Shown piece after piece: positions 8,971 through 17,051 of a stretch of 64,000 nucleotides of DNA. Both the position numbers and the translations under genes were made by a program. The stretch lies in NCBI RefSeq assembly GCF_040548875.1, contig NZ_JBEPSJ010000003.1:310001-374000 (forward strand), written 5' to 3'. The stretch's first letter is position 1; every line of letters begins with the position of its first letter. Origin of the DNA: Conyzicola nivalis_A. Lineage in GTDB: Bacteria > Actinomycetota > Actinomycetes > Actinomycetales > Microbacteriaceae. The notes beneath the pieces are model-generated. The model did no database searches. It saw only the letters and a program-made list of their open reading frames with translations, and was not told the DNA's origin.

Positions 8971-9903
8971 TCAATCCATTGGCAACAATTGTTGCCGTGG
9001 CGGCGCGAAGTCGCGCCGCGCAACCAGTCTTCCACCGTCGACGGAGAGCTGCGCGGCGTGGATCCGTGTGCGTCTGGCTGCCAGCGGCGTGGCATCCGCC
9101 AGCTCCACCCCGTCCCACTCCGGATGGGTGAAGTAGAAGATCAGCGCGGTGTCGGCGCCGGTCACCACGACGTCGGCGTGGCGCCCGACCTGCCGGTCGA
9201 GCGGGTGCTCGCCCGGCTCGGCGAGCAGCAGCCCGGGCTGCCGGGTCCAGTGCACGCCGTCGTCGCCGCGGTACACGGCCTGCCCGCGCCACTCGTCGAC
9301 GATCAGCCACCACGCTCCCCCGAGCTCGAAGACGTTCGGCCCCTCGTGCGGCTGCCCGCCGACCGCGAGCCCCTCGCGGACGAACGAACGGCCGTTCGCG
9401 CTCACGGCGCTCCACGTGGTCGACTCCTCGGCCTCGTCTTTGAACCACAGCCGCACCCGGCCGTCGGGGGTGCGCGCCACGGCGGCGTCGATGGCGAAGT
9501 CGCTGCCGACGTCGACCCGGCCCACCCTGGTCCAGCTCTCGAGGTCGTCGCTCTCGAAGTGCACGATGTGCCGCTCGTGTCCGGCCCACTCGCTCGGGGC
9601 CCCCGCGATCCAGGTGAGGTAGAGGTGGTACGTGCCGTCGAGCCGCACGACCTCCGGCGCCCAGTGCGTATTGCCGTCGCCGTCGCCGAAGTCGACGACC
9701 CCGCGGTACTGCCAGCTCGCCCCGCCGTCGGTCGACACGGCGACGCCGATGCGGCTGCCGTGCACCCATTCGACGCCGGCGCCCTCGAGCAGGGCGCGCC
9801 GCTGGGTGTAGAACATCCACCATTCCGTCGTGCCGTCGCGGCGGATCACCGTGGGGTCGGATGCGCCCTGCCAGAGCGCGTCCGCGTAGATCGGCGCGCT
9901 CAC
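8971..9903 (-). CDS. Beta-propeller glycoside hydrolase-like protein
   Basis: Protein of 310 aa without a signal peptide, with repeated blades of a five-bladed beta-propeller glycosidase fold (GH43/GH32/GH117-like). Features seen: an early DPTVIRRDG Asp motif, repeated W/Y-containing strands such as STDGGASWQYRG and ESDDLESWTRVG, and HWAPEVVRLDG with a central acidic residue. A GTG start overlaps the stop of the upstream oxidoreductase gene (GTGA), so the two are co-translated. It may hydrolyse an internalised oligosaccharide. Family membership is moderate; no specificity can be assigned. Confidence 0.72.
   Translation of the reverse strand: MSAPIYADALWQGASDPTVIRRDGTTEWWMFYTQRRALLEGAGVEWVHGSRIGVAVSTDGGASWQYRGVVDFGDGDGNTHWAPEVVRLDGTYHLYLTWIAGAPSEWAGHERHIVHFESDDLESWTRVGRVDVGSDFAIDAAVARTPDGRVRLWFKDEAEESTTWSAVSANGRSFVREGLAVGGQPHEGPNVFELGGAWWLIVDEWRGQAVYRGDDGVHWTRQPGLLLAEPGEHPLDRQVGRHADVVVTGADTALIFYFTHPEWDGVELADATPLAARRTRIHAAQLSVDGGRLVARRDFAPPRQQLLPMD
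8981..8996. promoter_or_regulatory. Perfect 16-bp palindrome at gene end
   Basis: GGCAACAATTGTTGCC is a perfect palindrome covering codons for Gln-Gln-Leu-Leu near the end of the glycosidase-like gene, about 100 bp upstream of the binding-protein start. It could be an upstream operator of the importer operon. Because it is also coding, chance cannot be excluded. Confidence 0.4.
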
Positions 9904-10985
9904 GGGCGGTTGTCGGCGACCGGTGCCCGCAGCGTGCCGCGCAGCTCGGGGTCGCCCTGCACCGCAGGGCGGCCGATGGTGCCGCCCAGACGCGCCGAGG
10001 CGTAGAACGCGGTGACGATCTCGAGAGCCCGGGCGGGCTCGGCGGCGACGGCGGGCAGCGGGTCGCCGGCGATGAGCGACGCGTAGACGCTCGCGAGCAG
10101 CGCGTCGTGCCCGCTCGGGGTGTCGTCGTGCGGGAACTCCCAACCCGCCGCCTCCTCGGCCGACACGGAGGGCGCCGGCGTGATGCGCCAGTGCGAGCGG
10201 TCGTGCCCGTAGAGGTGGTCGACCTCGATCGTGGCGCGCTCGGTGTCGATGCGGATCGAGCTGGTCTGACGCGGCGAGACGACGCTGGTGGAGACGGATG
10301 CCACGGTGCCGGCCTCGAACAGGATCGTGCCGGTCGACACGTCCTCCGTCTCGACGTCGCGTTCCTGGCGCCAGAGTTGCGCCGACGCCGCGCGCCAGTC
10401 GCCCAGCAGGTAGGCGAGCAGGTCGATCTGGTGGATGCCGTGGCTCAGCGTCGTGCCGCCGCCCTCGGTCTCCCAGCGTCCGCGCCACGGCACGGAGTAG
10501 TACTCGGCGTCGCGCAGCCAGAGCGTGTCGCAGGCGGCGAAGAGCGCGCGGCCGAGCGCTCCGCTGTCGAGCAGGCGTTTGACGTGGTCGGCGGCCGTGC
10601 CCGTGCGCTGCTGGAAGACCACTGCGAACCGGCGGTCGGCGCGAGCCGCGGCATCCGTCATCGACTGCAGTTCGGTCAGGGAGAGCGCCGGCGGCTTCTC
10701 GGCGATGACGTGCGCGCCGTGGGCGAAGGCGGCCACCGCCTGCGGCTCGTGCACGCCCGGAGGTGTGCAGAGGTGCACGACGTCGATCTGCTCGGCCGCG
10801 AACAGCTGCTCGATCGACTCGAATGCGGCGCCGGCGCCGTGCGTCGCGGCGAATTCCGCGGCGCGGCGGGGCATCACGTCGGCGACGGCGACCAGCCGCA
10901 CGCCGGGCGTCGCGGCGATGCTCTCGGCGTGCAGGACGGCGACGGAACCGGTTCCGACGATAGCGGCGCGGAGTTCTTGGGTCAC
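9900..10985 (-). CDS. Gfo/Idh/MocA family oxidoreductase
   Basis: NAD(P)-dependent sugar or cyclitol dehydrogenase (361 aa). The Rossmann motif is AIVGTGSVAVLHAESI at the N-terminus and the catalytic-region EKP motif is VIAEKPPAL. A later FDGTTLSHGIHQIDLL-like block (GTTLSHGIHQIDLLAYLLG) carries the conserved His. I chose the GTG at 10985 because a GAGAAGAGA sequence precedes it; an in-frame GTG at 11018 would add 11 residues. It is first in a two-gene unit with the beta-propeller gene and divergent from the SDR gene across an operator. Substrate unknown. Confidence 0.88.
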   Translation of the reverse strand: MTQELRAAIVGTGSVAVLHAESIAATPGVRLVAVADVMPRRAAEFAATHGAGAAFESIEQLFAAEQIDVVHLCTPPGVHEPQAVAAFAHGAHVIAEKPPALSLTELQSMTDAAARADRRFAVVFQQRTGTAADHVKRLLDSGALGRALFAACDTLWLRDAEYYSVPWRGRWETEGGGTTLSHGIHQIDLLAYLLGDWRAASAQLWRQERDVETEDVSTGTILFEAGTVASVSTSVVSPRQTSSIRIDTERATIEVDHLYGHDRSHWRITPAPSVSAEEAAGWEFPHDDTPSGHDALLASVYASLIAGDPLPAVAAEPARALEIVTAFYASARLGGTIGRPAVQGDPELRGTLRAPVADNRP

Positions 10986-11064
10986 GGTGTGTCTCTTCTC
11001 GATCTCGAGGACCGCCACGGGTCTGCCGCCCTGGCCTCGCTCCTTTGCGGGTGCCGCGCCGCCT

Positions 11065-11094
11065 TTGTGCCGGGCGTCGCGTCGAGCCTAGAGT
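11065..11094 (+). promoter_or_regulatory. Putative promoter of SDR/dehydratase operon
   Basis: TTGTGC at 11065-11070 and TAGAGT at 11089-11094 are separated by 18 bases and lie directly upstream of the operator palindrome at 11102. The match to the vegetative consensus is partial, so this is a candidate only. Confidence 0.4.
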
Positions 11095-11101
11095 GTAACC
11101 G

Positions 11102-11115
11102 AGAAAGCGCTTTCT
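11102..11115. promoter_or_regulatory. LacI-type operator AGAAAGCGCTTTCT
   Basis: A perfect 14-bp palindrome with the CpG-containing AGCGCT centre typical of LacI-family operators. It lies in the roughly 150-bp gap between two divergent genes, a Gfo/Idh oxidoreductase and an SDR, and could control both. The same core recurs at 15419 and, less exactly, at 8929 and 16982. Confidence 0.75.
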
Positions 11116-11139
11116 GGGCCGATGACGATGGGGATATCG

Positions 11140-12063
11140 ATGAAGACTGTGGTCACCGGCGGGGCCGGACGCCTCGGACGCAGCACCCTCGATGCCCTCG
11201 CCCGCGCGGGCCACGAGGTGATCTGCATCGACCGTGTGCCGGCCCCTGATTTCGCCGGCCGCCAGATCGACGTCGACCTGCTGCACCCGTCGGCGTTCTC
11301 GAACTTCGTCGGCGACGAGCGGCCCGACGCGATCGTGCACCTCGCCGCGATCGCCGTGCCGTTCAGCGCACCGGAGGCGGTCACGCTCGAGACGAACTCC
11401 CGGCTCGCGTTCACGGTGCTCGACGCCGCCCGCGAGCACGGGGTAGCCCGCGTGCTCGCGGCCTCGAGCCCGACCGTCATCGGCTACGGCAGCCCGACCG
11501 GCTGGGCCCCCGACGTTCTGCCGATCGACGAGCGGCACCGCACCCGGCCGTGGAACGCCTACGCGCTGTCGAAGCAGCTCGTCGAGTCGATGGTTGCCAT
11601 GTTCTCGCGGCAACAGACGGCGACGGTCTTCGGCGCGTTCCGCCCGTGCTTCGTGATCTCGCCGCCCGAGTGGGCGGGCGAGCCCACCCAGCAAGGGCAC
11701 ACCGTCGCCGACCGGCTGCGCGACCCGTCGCTGGCCGCCGTCTCCCTCTTCAACTACGTCGACGCCCGGGATGCCGCCGCGTTCGTGCTGGCCTGGCTCG
11801 AGCGGGCGGGCCCGCCGCAGAGCGGCCGGGTCTACTTCGTCGGCGCCGACGACGCCCTCGCGACCGAGCCGCTCGCGACGCTCCTCCCCCGCTTCCTGCC
11901 CGGGGTCGACGCCTCGGCGCTCGACGGGTCGTCCCCGGCGTTCAGCTCCGCGGCCGCGAAGCGCGAGCTCGGCTGGGCACCGCAGCACGGCTGGCGCACC
12001 GAGCTCGATCCGGCCGCACTCGCGTCTTTCGGTGTCGTGACTCCGGGTTCGGGCACCTCGTGA
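11140..12063 (+). CDS. NAD-dependent epimerase/dehydratase (extended SDR), uronate dehydrogenase-like
   Basis: Extended short-chain dehydrogenase (307 aa). The nucleotide motif VVTGGAGRLGRST is at the N-terminus and the catalytic Tyr-Lys pair is in NAYALSKQLVES near residue 150. Length and gene company recall uronate dehydrogenases or sugar epimerases that act on free sugars (inference). I chose ATG 11140 because TGGGGA lies just upstream; in-frame ATGs at 11122 and 11128 are possible. The stop overlaps the GTG start of the enolase-superfamily gene, implying coupled translation and consecutive steps. Confidence 0.85.
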   Translation: MKTVVTGGAGRLGRSTLDALARAGHEVICIDRVPAPDFAGRQIDVDLLHPSAFSNFVGDERPDAIVHLAAIAVPFSAPEAVTLETNSRLAFTVLDAAREHGVARVLAASSPTVIGYGSPTGWAPDVLPIDERHRTRPWNAYALSKQLVESMVAMFSRQQTATVFGAFRPCFVISPPEWAGEPTQQGHTVADRLRDPSLAAVSLFNYVDARDAAAFVLAWLERAGPPQSGRVYFVGADDALATEPLATLLPRFLPGVDASALDGSSPAFSSAAAKRELGWAPQHGWRTELDPAALASFGVVTPGSGTS

Positions 12064-13139
12064 CCGCCACCATCGCGCGCGTCACCACGACGCCGCTCAC
12101 CGCGTCGATGCCGCGGCCCTGGGTGCCCGAGGCTCCCTGGCTGCACCTCGTGCGGGTCGACGTCGAGTGCTCCGACGGCGTCGTCGGAACGGGCTTCTCG
12201 TGGACCCCGACCATCGGTGCCGCCGCCGTGCGCGCGCTCATCGACACCGACATCGCGGCCTTCGTCACGGGACGCACCGCCGACCCGCGCGAGCTCTGGC
12301 CGCAGCTCTGGCGCCACCTGCACGAGGCCGGCGGCGCGGGCATCACCACGATCGCGATGGCCGGGGTCGACCTGGCCCTGTGGGACGCGGCCGGCCGCCG
12401 CGCCGGGCTCGGCCTCGCCGACAGCCTGGGGCGCATCCGCTCACGGGTCGGCGTCTACGGCAGCGGGGTCAACCTGCACTACCCGATCGACGAGCTCGTG
12501 GCGCAGGCGCGTCGCTGGGTCGACACCGGATACGACGCCGTGAAGATCAAGGTCGGCAAGGCGGATGTCGCGGAGGACGTCGATCGCGTCGCCGCCGTGC
12601 GCGAGGTGCTCGGCCCACACCTTCGGCTGATGATCGACGCGAACCAGCGCTGGGACCTGCCGACCGCCCTCACGGCGCTCGACCGGCTCGCGCCCTTCGA
12701 CCCGCACTGGATCGAGGAGCCGCTGCGCTCCGACGACACGCTGGGCTACCTCGAACTGCGCGGGTCGATCGGGATCCCGGTCGCGATGGGCGAGAACGTG
12801 CACACGCTGCACCGGTTCCGTGAGCTGGCGCGGCTCGGGGCGGCCGACATCCTGCAGCCCAACGTCGTGCGCGTCGGCGGCATCACGCCGTTCCTCGAGA
12901 TCGCGGCGCTCGTCGACGACGCCGACCTGCGCCTCGCGCCGCACCTGCTGCCCGAGCTGAGCGGACAGCTCGCCATGGTGATCGCACAGGAGACCGAGAT
13001 CGAGCGCGTCGAGGACGCCGACCTCGACACCCTCGGGCTGCTCGACGGCCCGAGCCCCGTGGTATTCGAGGGCGCCTCGCTCACCGCGCCGGGTGCGCCC
13101 GGGATCGGCGTGACTCTCGTCGGCAGCTCTCCGGTGTAG
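12060..13139 (+). CDS. Enolase-superfamily enzyme (mandelate racemase/muconate lactonizing type)
   Basis: Likely acid-sugar dehydratase or racemase (359 aa). The second-half barrel residues are visible: KIKVGK with the catalytic Lys pair (residues about 161-166), metal ligands in DANQRWD, WIEEPL and GENVH, and a later PHLLPELSG block with a His. A GTG start overlaps the upstream stop by four bases. Paired with an SDR that could make an aldonate or lactone, it would dehydrate an acid sugar (inference). It converges on the next oxidoreductase gene after 22 bp. Confidence 0.88.
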   Translation: MTATIARVTTTPLTASMPRPWVPEAPWLHLVRVDVECSDGVVGTGFSWTPTIGAAAVRALIDTDIAAFVTGRTADPRELWPQLWRHLHEAGGAGITTIAMAGVDLALWDAAGRRAGLGLADSLGRIRSRVGVYGSGVNLHYPIDELVAQARRWVDTGYDAVKIKVGKADVAEDVDRVAAVREVLGPHLRLMIDANQRWDLPTALTALDRLAPFDPHWIEEPLRSDDTLGYLELRGSIGIPVAMGENVHTLHRFRELARLGAADILQPNVVRVGGITPFLEIAALVDDADLRLAPHLLPELSGQLAMVIAQETEIERVEDADLDTLGLLDGPSPVVFEGASLTAPGAPGIGVTLVGSSPV

Positions 13140-13161
13140 GCGCAGCCGGCGCGAACGCCCG

Positions 13162-14469
13162 CTACACCCCGAGCGAGTCGATCAGCACGGGGGCGCCGGA
13201 CGCCAGCGACAGGTTGCCGGCGATGCCGACCGACACGGCCTTGACCCCGTCGGCGTAACCGGCCGGGCGGCCGAGCGGGTCGGTCGTGATGCGGTTGAAC
13301 ACGTGGTCGAGCAGGTAGGCGTCTCCGCCGCCGTGGCTGCCGATCCCGTCGGGGATGGGCACCTCGACCGCAGCCTCCCAGTGCCGCTGCAGAACAAGCC
13401 GCTCGCCGGCCGGCCTCAGGTCGTCGCCGAGGTCGTCCGAGGGCGTCGCGCTCGGGTCGACCACGACCACGCCGTCGTCGCCGACGAGCACGGCGCCGCG
13501 CTCGATCACCTCGAGCTCGGCCCGCCCCTGGGTGCCGTTGACCGAGACCCGGTACCCCTCCCACGGGCTGTGCGCGTTGAGCGAGTACGACATCGTCGCG
13601 CCGTTGTCGTAGTCGACGAGCAGCGCCAGGTTGTCTTCGATCGTGATGCCCGTATCGAAGACGTCGCGGTCGCGCACGTAGCCGTCGAGGTGCTCGTTGT
13701 CGAGGTAGAGCCCCTTGAGCCGCGGATCGGCCGCCATGTCGAGCACGAACGGGTCGCCTGCGGCCGTGTTACGGGCCGGGCGCGCGCCGAGCCCCCGCGC
13801 CGCCGCGTTCTCTGCGCCGTAGAACCGCAGCCCGCCGCTCGCGTAGACACGGCTCGGCGAGGCGTCGATCCACCAGTTGACGAGGTCGAAGTGGTGCGAG
13901 GCCTTGTGGATGAGCAGCCCGCCCGAGCTCTGCTTGTCGCGGTGCCAGCGACGGAAGTAGTCGGCGCCGTGCACCGTGTCGAGCACCCACTCGAAGTGCA
14001 CGGATGTCACGTCGCCGATCGCACCCGACTGGATCAGCTCGCGCAGCGCCGAGTTGCGGGGGCTGTACCGGTAGTTGAACGTCGTGACGACGCTGCGCCC
14101 GCTCTGCTCGATGGCGGACGCGATCTGGCGCAGCCCCTCGACGCCTATGGTGATCGGCTTCTCGACGACGACGTCGGCACCCGCGAGCAGCGACCGCGAG
14201 ACGAGCTCCGCGTGGGTGAAGTCGGGCGAGGTGACGATCACGCGGTCGATCCTCTGCTCGGCGATCGTGCGCTCGAGCTCGTCGGGAGCGAACCGCGACG
14301 GAACCGGCGTGCCGTCGGCGACGAACTCGGCCTCGTAGAAGTCGAGACGGCCGGGGTTCGTGTCGCTCCAGGCCACGAGTTCGGCGACGTCGGCGTGCAC
14401 GCCGCGGATCGCCTCGAGGTACATGTGGGCGCGGTGCCCCGTTCCGATGAGGGCATAGCGTTCGGTCAC
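13162..14469 (-). CDS. Gfo/Idh/MocA family oxidoreductase
   Basis: Second NAD(P)-dependent oxidoreductase of the cluster (435 aa, longer than the usual 330-390). N-terminal Rossmann motif ALIGTGHRAHMYLEAI; EKP motif VVVEKPITIG; conserved block HKASHHFDLVNWW with catalytic-type His residues. The extra length lies in the middle (around residues 190-250), including ENAAARGLGARPARNTA. A GTG start overlaps the stop of the PmoA-like gene (GTGA), so the two are an operon. In some relatives this pattern occurs in glycoside-processing dehydrogenases; the substrate here is unknown. Confidence 0.88.
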   Translation of the reverse strand: MTERYALIGTGHRAHMYLEAIRGVHADVAELVAWSDTNPGRLDFYEAEFVADGTPVPSRFAPDELERTIAEQRIDRVIVTSPDFTHAELVSRSLLAGADVVVEKPITIGVEGLRQIASAIEQSGRSVVTTFNYRYSPRNSALRELIQSGAIGDVTSVHFEWVLDTVHGADYFRRWHRDKQSSGGLLIHKASHHFDLVNWWIDASPSRVYASGGLRFYGAENAAARGLGARPARNTAAGDPFVLDMAADPRLKGLYLDNEHLDGYVRDRDVFDTGITIEDNLALLVDYDNGATMSYSLNAHSPWEGYRVSVNGTQGRAELEVIERGAVLVGDDGVVVVDPSATPSDDLGDDLRPAGERLVLQRHWEAAVEVPIPDGIGSHGGGDAYLLDHVFNRITTDPLGRPAGYADGVKAVSVGIAGNLSLASGAPVLIDSLGV

Positions 14470-15377
14470 GGTAGATCCTTGTCGTCGTCGTCGTCGTCGT
14501 GGTCGTCGGTCTGGGTCGCGGATGCGGCGAGGGCGGCGGCCCGCGCCCCGTCTGACGGGCCGTCGGCGACCACGACGGAGTAGCGGAAGCGCACCTTCTC
14601 ACCCGCCGCGACCGCGAGCGCCTCGGAGAAGAACGGAGCGGGGCAGAGGCCCGCGTAGTCGTCGGTGCGCAGGAACCAAGGGGGCGAATGCCCCGGGGCG
14701 GCACGGTCGTCGACCATCACGACGGTCGCGGCGTCGGCCGAGTATGCCATCCACGGGTGTTCGGACCCCATGGCGGCCTCGCCATCCGACACGAGCGCCG
14801 CGCCGCCGACCATCGACTCCGGGCCCCGCCAGAACAGGCCGCCGTAGCCCGCGTTCTCGCGCCCTTCGGTCGACGGAGAGCCGATGCGGATGCTCGCCCC
14901 CGTCACATTGCGCATCACGGTGTCGAAGACGAGAGTCCAGGCATCCGCCCCGCCCGTCACCGAGATGCGGCGTTTCTCGGTGAAGACGGGGTCCCCGTCG
15001 AACGAGATCCACTGCAGCTGCTCTTCGATCTCGACGCCGTGGTCGTCGGCCGCGAATGCGGTGAAACCCCGGTGGTCGACCCGGCCGTTGTTGGGCAGCT
15101 GCACGTAGCCCTCGTCGCGCACGTAGGTGGGGCCGCCCCAGAAGTTGTGGGCGCCGACATTGGGGAGCGACCAGGCGAGCCCGGCGTGCCAGACGTGGTC
15201 GGCCGGGCGGTGCTGTGTGACGACCTCGCCGGCGAGGGTGCGCAGCGGGTGGAAGTAGGGACGCGGCGACTCGAGCTGCTCGGCCGCGGACCGGTAGACG
15301 TAGGTGAGAACCTCGACACCGTCGATCGACACCGCGACGCTGCCGTCGGCACGGTCATCCGCCCTGAATCTCGTCAT
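14466..15377 (-). CDS. PmoA-like family protein (DUF6807)
   Basis: Protein of 303 aa resembling the so-called PmoA family found in sugar-catabolic clusters; despite the name it is not methane monooxygenase. Characteristic blocks: RPYFHPLRTLAGEVVTQ and DHVWHAGLAWSLPNVGAHNFWGG near the N-terminus. Biochemical function is not established. The start MTRFRADD was preferred over an ATG 18 bases upstream because it opens the conserved region. The C-terminus ends in a run of six Asp encoded by a GAC microsatellite. It is first in the operon with the 435-aa oxidoreductase, behind an operator at 15419. Confidence 0.8.
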   Translation of the reverse strand: MTRFRADDRADGSVAVSIDGVEVLTYVYRSAAEQLESPRPYFHPLRTLAGEVVTQHRPADHVWHAGLAWSLPNVGAHNFWGGPTYVRDEGYVQLPNNGRVDHRGFTAFAADDHGVEIEEQLQWISFDGDPVFTEKRRISVTGGADAWTLVFDTVMRNVTGASIRIGSPSTEGRENAGYGGLFWRGPESMVGGAALVSDGEAAMGSEHPWMAYSADAATVVMVDDRAAPGHSPPWFLRTDDYAGLCPAPFFSEALAVAAGEKVRFRYSVVVADGPSDGARAAALAASATQTDDHDDDDDDKDLP

Positions 15378-15418
15378 CCTCGTGCCTCTTCGCAATCGAC
15401 CAACCCGTCAACTGTAGC

Positions 15419-15434
15419 GGGGAAGCGCTTTCTC
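15419..15434. promoter_or_regulatory. LacI-type operator between PmoA-like and LacI genes
   Basis: GGGGAAGCGCTTTCTC contains the AAGCGCTTTC core of the palindrome at 11102. It lies about 40 bp upstream of the PmoA-like gene and 120 bp upstream of the divergent LacI gene. This supports autoregulation and control of the operon by that LacI protein (inference). Confidence 0.7.
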
Positions 15435-15553
15435 GGTCGAGTCGCACCCTCATCCGGCGGCTGCGCAATATGCTGTCCACCGTCGGCCCGACACGCGCGT
15501 GCCCCGTGCACGCGCGCCGTCGACCGCCCACCGAACCCCCGTAAGGAGCGCCC

Positions 15554-16651
15554 GTGACCGACCAGCGCACATCGCCCGTCACGCTGCACGACGTCGCCCA
15601 GGAGGCCGGCGTCTCGCTCGCGACCGCCTCGCGCGCCCTCAACGGCAGCTCCCGGACCGTGAACGACGCCTACCGGCAGCGCGTGCTGGCCGCGGCGAGC
15701 AAACTCAACTACTCGACCAACCTCTCGGCGCAGGCGGTGGCGAAGGGGTCGACGACCTCGGTCGCGTTGATCGTCGGAGACATCTCCGACCCGTACTTCT
15801 CGTCGATCGCCGCGGGCGTCATCAAGGGCTCGGACGACGCCGGTCTCATCGTCACCATGTCGGTCACCGAGCGCTCAACCCAGCGAGAGCTCGAGCTGGT
15901 GCGGGCGCTGCGCGGCCAACGTCCGCGCGTGATCATTCTCGCCGGCAGCCGCAGCTCCGAGGAGGAGCACCAGGGGGCGCTCGCGCAGGAGCTCCAGGCC
16001 TTCGAGAGCAACGGCGGGCGCGTCGTGTTCGTGAGCCAGCACGAGCTCCCGTTCGACACCGTGCGCATCGACAACTACGGCGGCGCCCGCGCACTCGCGC
16101 TCGAACTGGTGGCGCTGGGCTACACCCGGTTCGCCGCGATCACCGGCGAGCACGCTCTGCTCACCGCGACCGACCGGCTGGCCGGCTTCAGCGACGGACT
16201 CGCCTCGCACGGCATCATGATCGCGCCCGACCACATCGTCACGGGAGCGTTCACCCGTGACGGCGGCTACGCGGGCGCGCTCGAGCTGGTCGACCGCGGC
16301 ATCGACGACGTCGAGCTGGTCTTCGCCGTCAACGACGTGATGGCGATCGGAGCGATGAGCGGACTGCGCTCCCGCGGCATCGAGCCCGGCCGCGATATCG
16401 CGATCGCCGGCTTCGACGACATCCAGACGGTGCGCGACGTAACGCCCGCGCTGACGACGGTGAGCATCCCGCTGTTCGAGGTGGGCGAGTCGGCGCTCGC
16501 GGTGGCGCTGCGTCCGCGCGACGTCGGCGTCGGCGTCGTGACCGGCGACGGCGCAGGGGCAGGCGTTGCGGGGGCGAGCGCGGAACGCGACGTCGCCGTG
16601 GCGACCTCGGTCGTGCTGCGCGCGAGCACGCCGGGCATCGCCGTCCGCTGA
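15554..16651 (+). CDS. LacI family transcriptional regulator, likely master of the 9-20 kb regulon
   Basis: Repressor of 365 aa. The helix-turn-helix reads TLHDVAQEAGVSLATASRAL and the hinge follows as KLNYSTNLSAQAV. The ligand domain is typical, with DDIQTVRDVTPALTTV near the end. A GTG start follows an AAGGAG ribosome-binding site. The C-terminus carries an unusual Gly/Ala/Val-rich insert (GVVTGDGAGAGVAGA) just before the conserved VLRAST. It lies centrally among the operators at 8929, 11102, 15419 and 16982, so it is the best candidate to bind them. The effector is unknown. Confidence 0.92.
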   Translation: MTDQRTSPVTLHDVAQEAGVSLATASRALNGSSRTVNDAYRQRVLAAASKLNYSTNLSAQAVAKGSTTSVALIVGDISDPYFSSIAAGVIKGSDDAGLIVTMSVTERSTQRELELVRALRGQRPRVIILAGSRSSEEEHQGALAQELQAFESNGGRVVFVSQHELPFDTVRIDNYGGARALALELVALGYTRFAAITGEHALLTATDRLAGFSDGLASHGIMIAPDHIVTGAFTRDGGYAGALELVDRGIDDVELVFAVNDVMAIGAMSGLRSRGIEPGRDIAIAGFDDIQTVRDVTPALTTVSIPLFEVGESALAVALRPRDVGVGVVTGDGAGAGVAGASAERDVAVATSVVLRASTPGIAVR

Positions 16652-16725
16652 GGCTGCGCACTGAGACTGCGCCCGAGGCCCGCCCACTGAGGCCGCCCGT
16701 CGGCACCGCCCGGTAGCCCGCGCCT

Positions 16726-16781
16726 AAATTTGCGGGAGAACGACTCATACCCGCGGAGATACATCGTTCTCCCGCAAATTT
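16726..16781. terminator. Hairpin with perfect 18-bp stem
   Basis: Arms AAATTTGCGGGAGAACGA (16726-16743) and its exact complement (16764-16781) enclose a 20-base loop. On either strand the transcript would end the stem in AAAUUU, so it could act as a bidirectional terminator for the LacI gene. The perfect symmetry also fits a REP-like mobile palindrome. Only one copy is seen in this window. Confidence 0.6.
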
Positions 16782-16949
16782 CGGCCGCATGCGGCCACGT
16801 GCCGTCGCGAGTTGTCACCAACGGGGCGACCGCGGTTCTGGATAGCCCACTTTGCGACAACTCGGCGCATCCGGCCTGACGCGCCGACCACGCCGCCCCG
16901 AGCGCGGAGGGGCGCATCCGCGGACCGGCGCATCCGCGGGCACCGATGT

Positions 16950-16978
16950 TTGCCCAATCCGCCTCCGGCCCCTATAGT
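16950..16978 (+). promoter_or_regulatory. Promoter of oxidoreductase-DUF993-isomerase operon
   Basis: TTGCCC at 16950-16955 and TATAGT at 16973-16978 are separated by 17 bases. The operator at 16982 follows the -10 element immediately, where it would cover the start of transcription. The start codon is about 70 bases further downstream. Confidence 0.6.
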
Positions 16979-16981
16979 CTT

Positions 16982-16996
16982 GGTAAACGCTTTCCC
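16982..16996. promoter_or_regulatory. LacI-type operator overlapping transcription start
   Basis: GGTAAACGCTTTCCC shares AACGCTTTCCC with the complement of the site at 8929. It sits just after a TATAGT -10 element, a position suited to repression. It is one of four similar sites in the 8.9-17 kb region. Confidence 0.7.
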
Positions 16997-17051
16997 GCAC
17001 AGTGGGCGGAAGCCGGATAACAGATACCGAACTGCAGAGAAGAGACAACCA

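Larger units (their letters stand above)
16652..17051. other. 400-bp non-coding region between LacI gene and oxidoreductase operon
   Basis: No convincing coding sequence is seen on either strand. It contains a strong hairpin (16726-16781), a weaker inverted repeat CGAGTTGTC/GACAACTCG (16808-16816 and 16856-16864), a promoter-like pair (16950-16978) and a LacI-type operator (16982-16996). The rest is unremarkable GC-rich sequence. Confidence 0.7.

Noticed and set aside
8971..11988. Continuous minus-strand frame of about 1000 codons
   Set aside because: Only the last 310 codons carry a real protein; the rest is antisense or out of frame to the oxidoreductase and SDR genes.
14466..15377. Methane monooxygenase subunit suggested by the PmoA name
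   Set aside because: The protein has no membrane segments and lacks copper-site features of particulate methane monooxygenase; the family name is historical.
16554..16600. Possible frameshift near the LacI C-terminus
   Set aside because: The Gly/Ala/Val insert looks odd but the conserved VLRAST segment resumes in the same frame, so it is an insertion, not a frameshift.
16267..16917. Possible genes in the LacI end and the 400-bp gap
   Set aside because: Translations are low-complexity, have no ribosome-binding site and cross the 18-bp hairpin.
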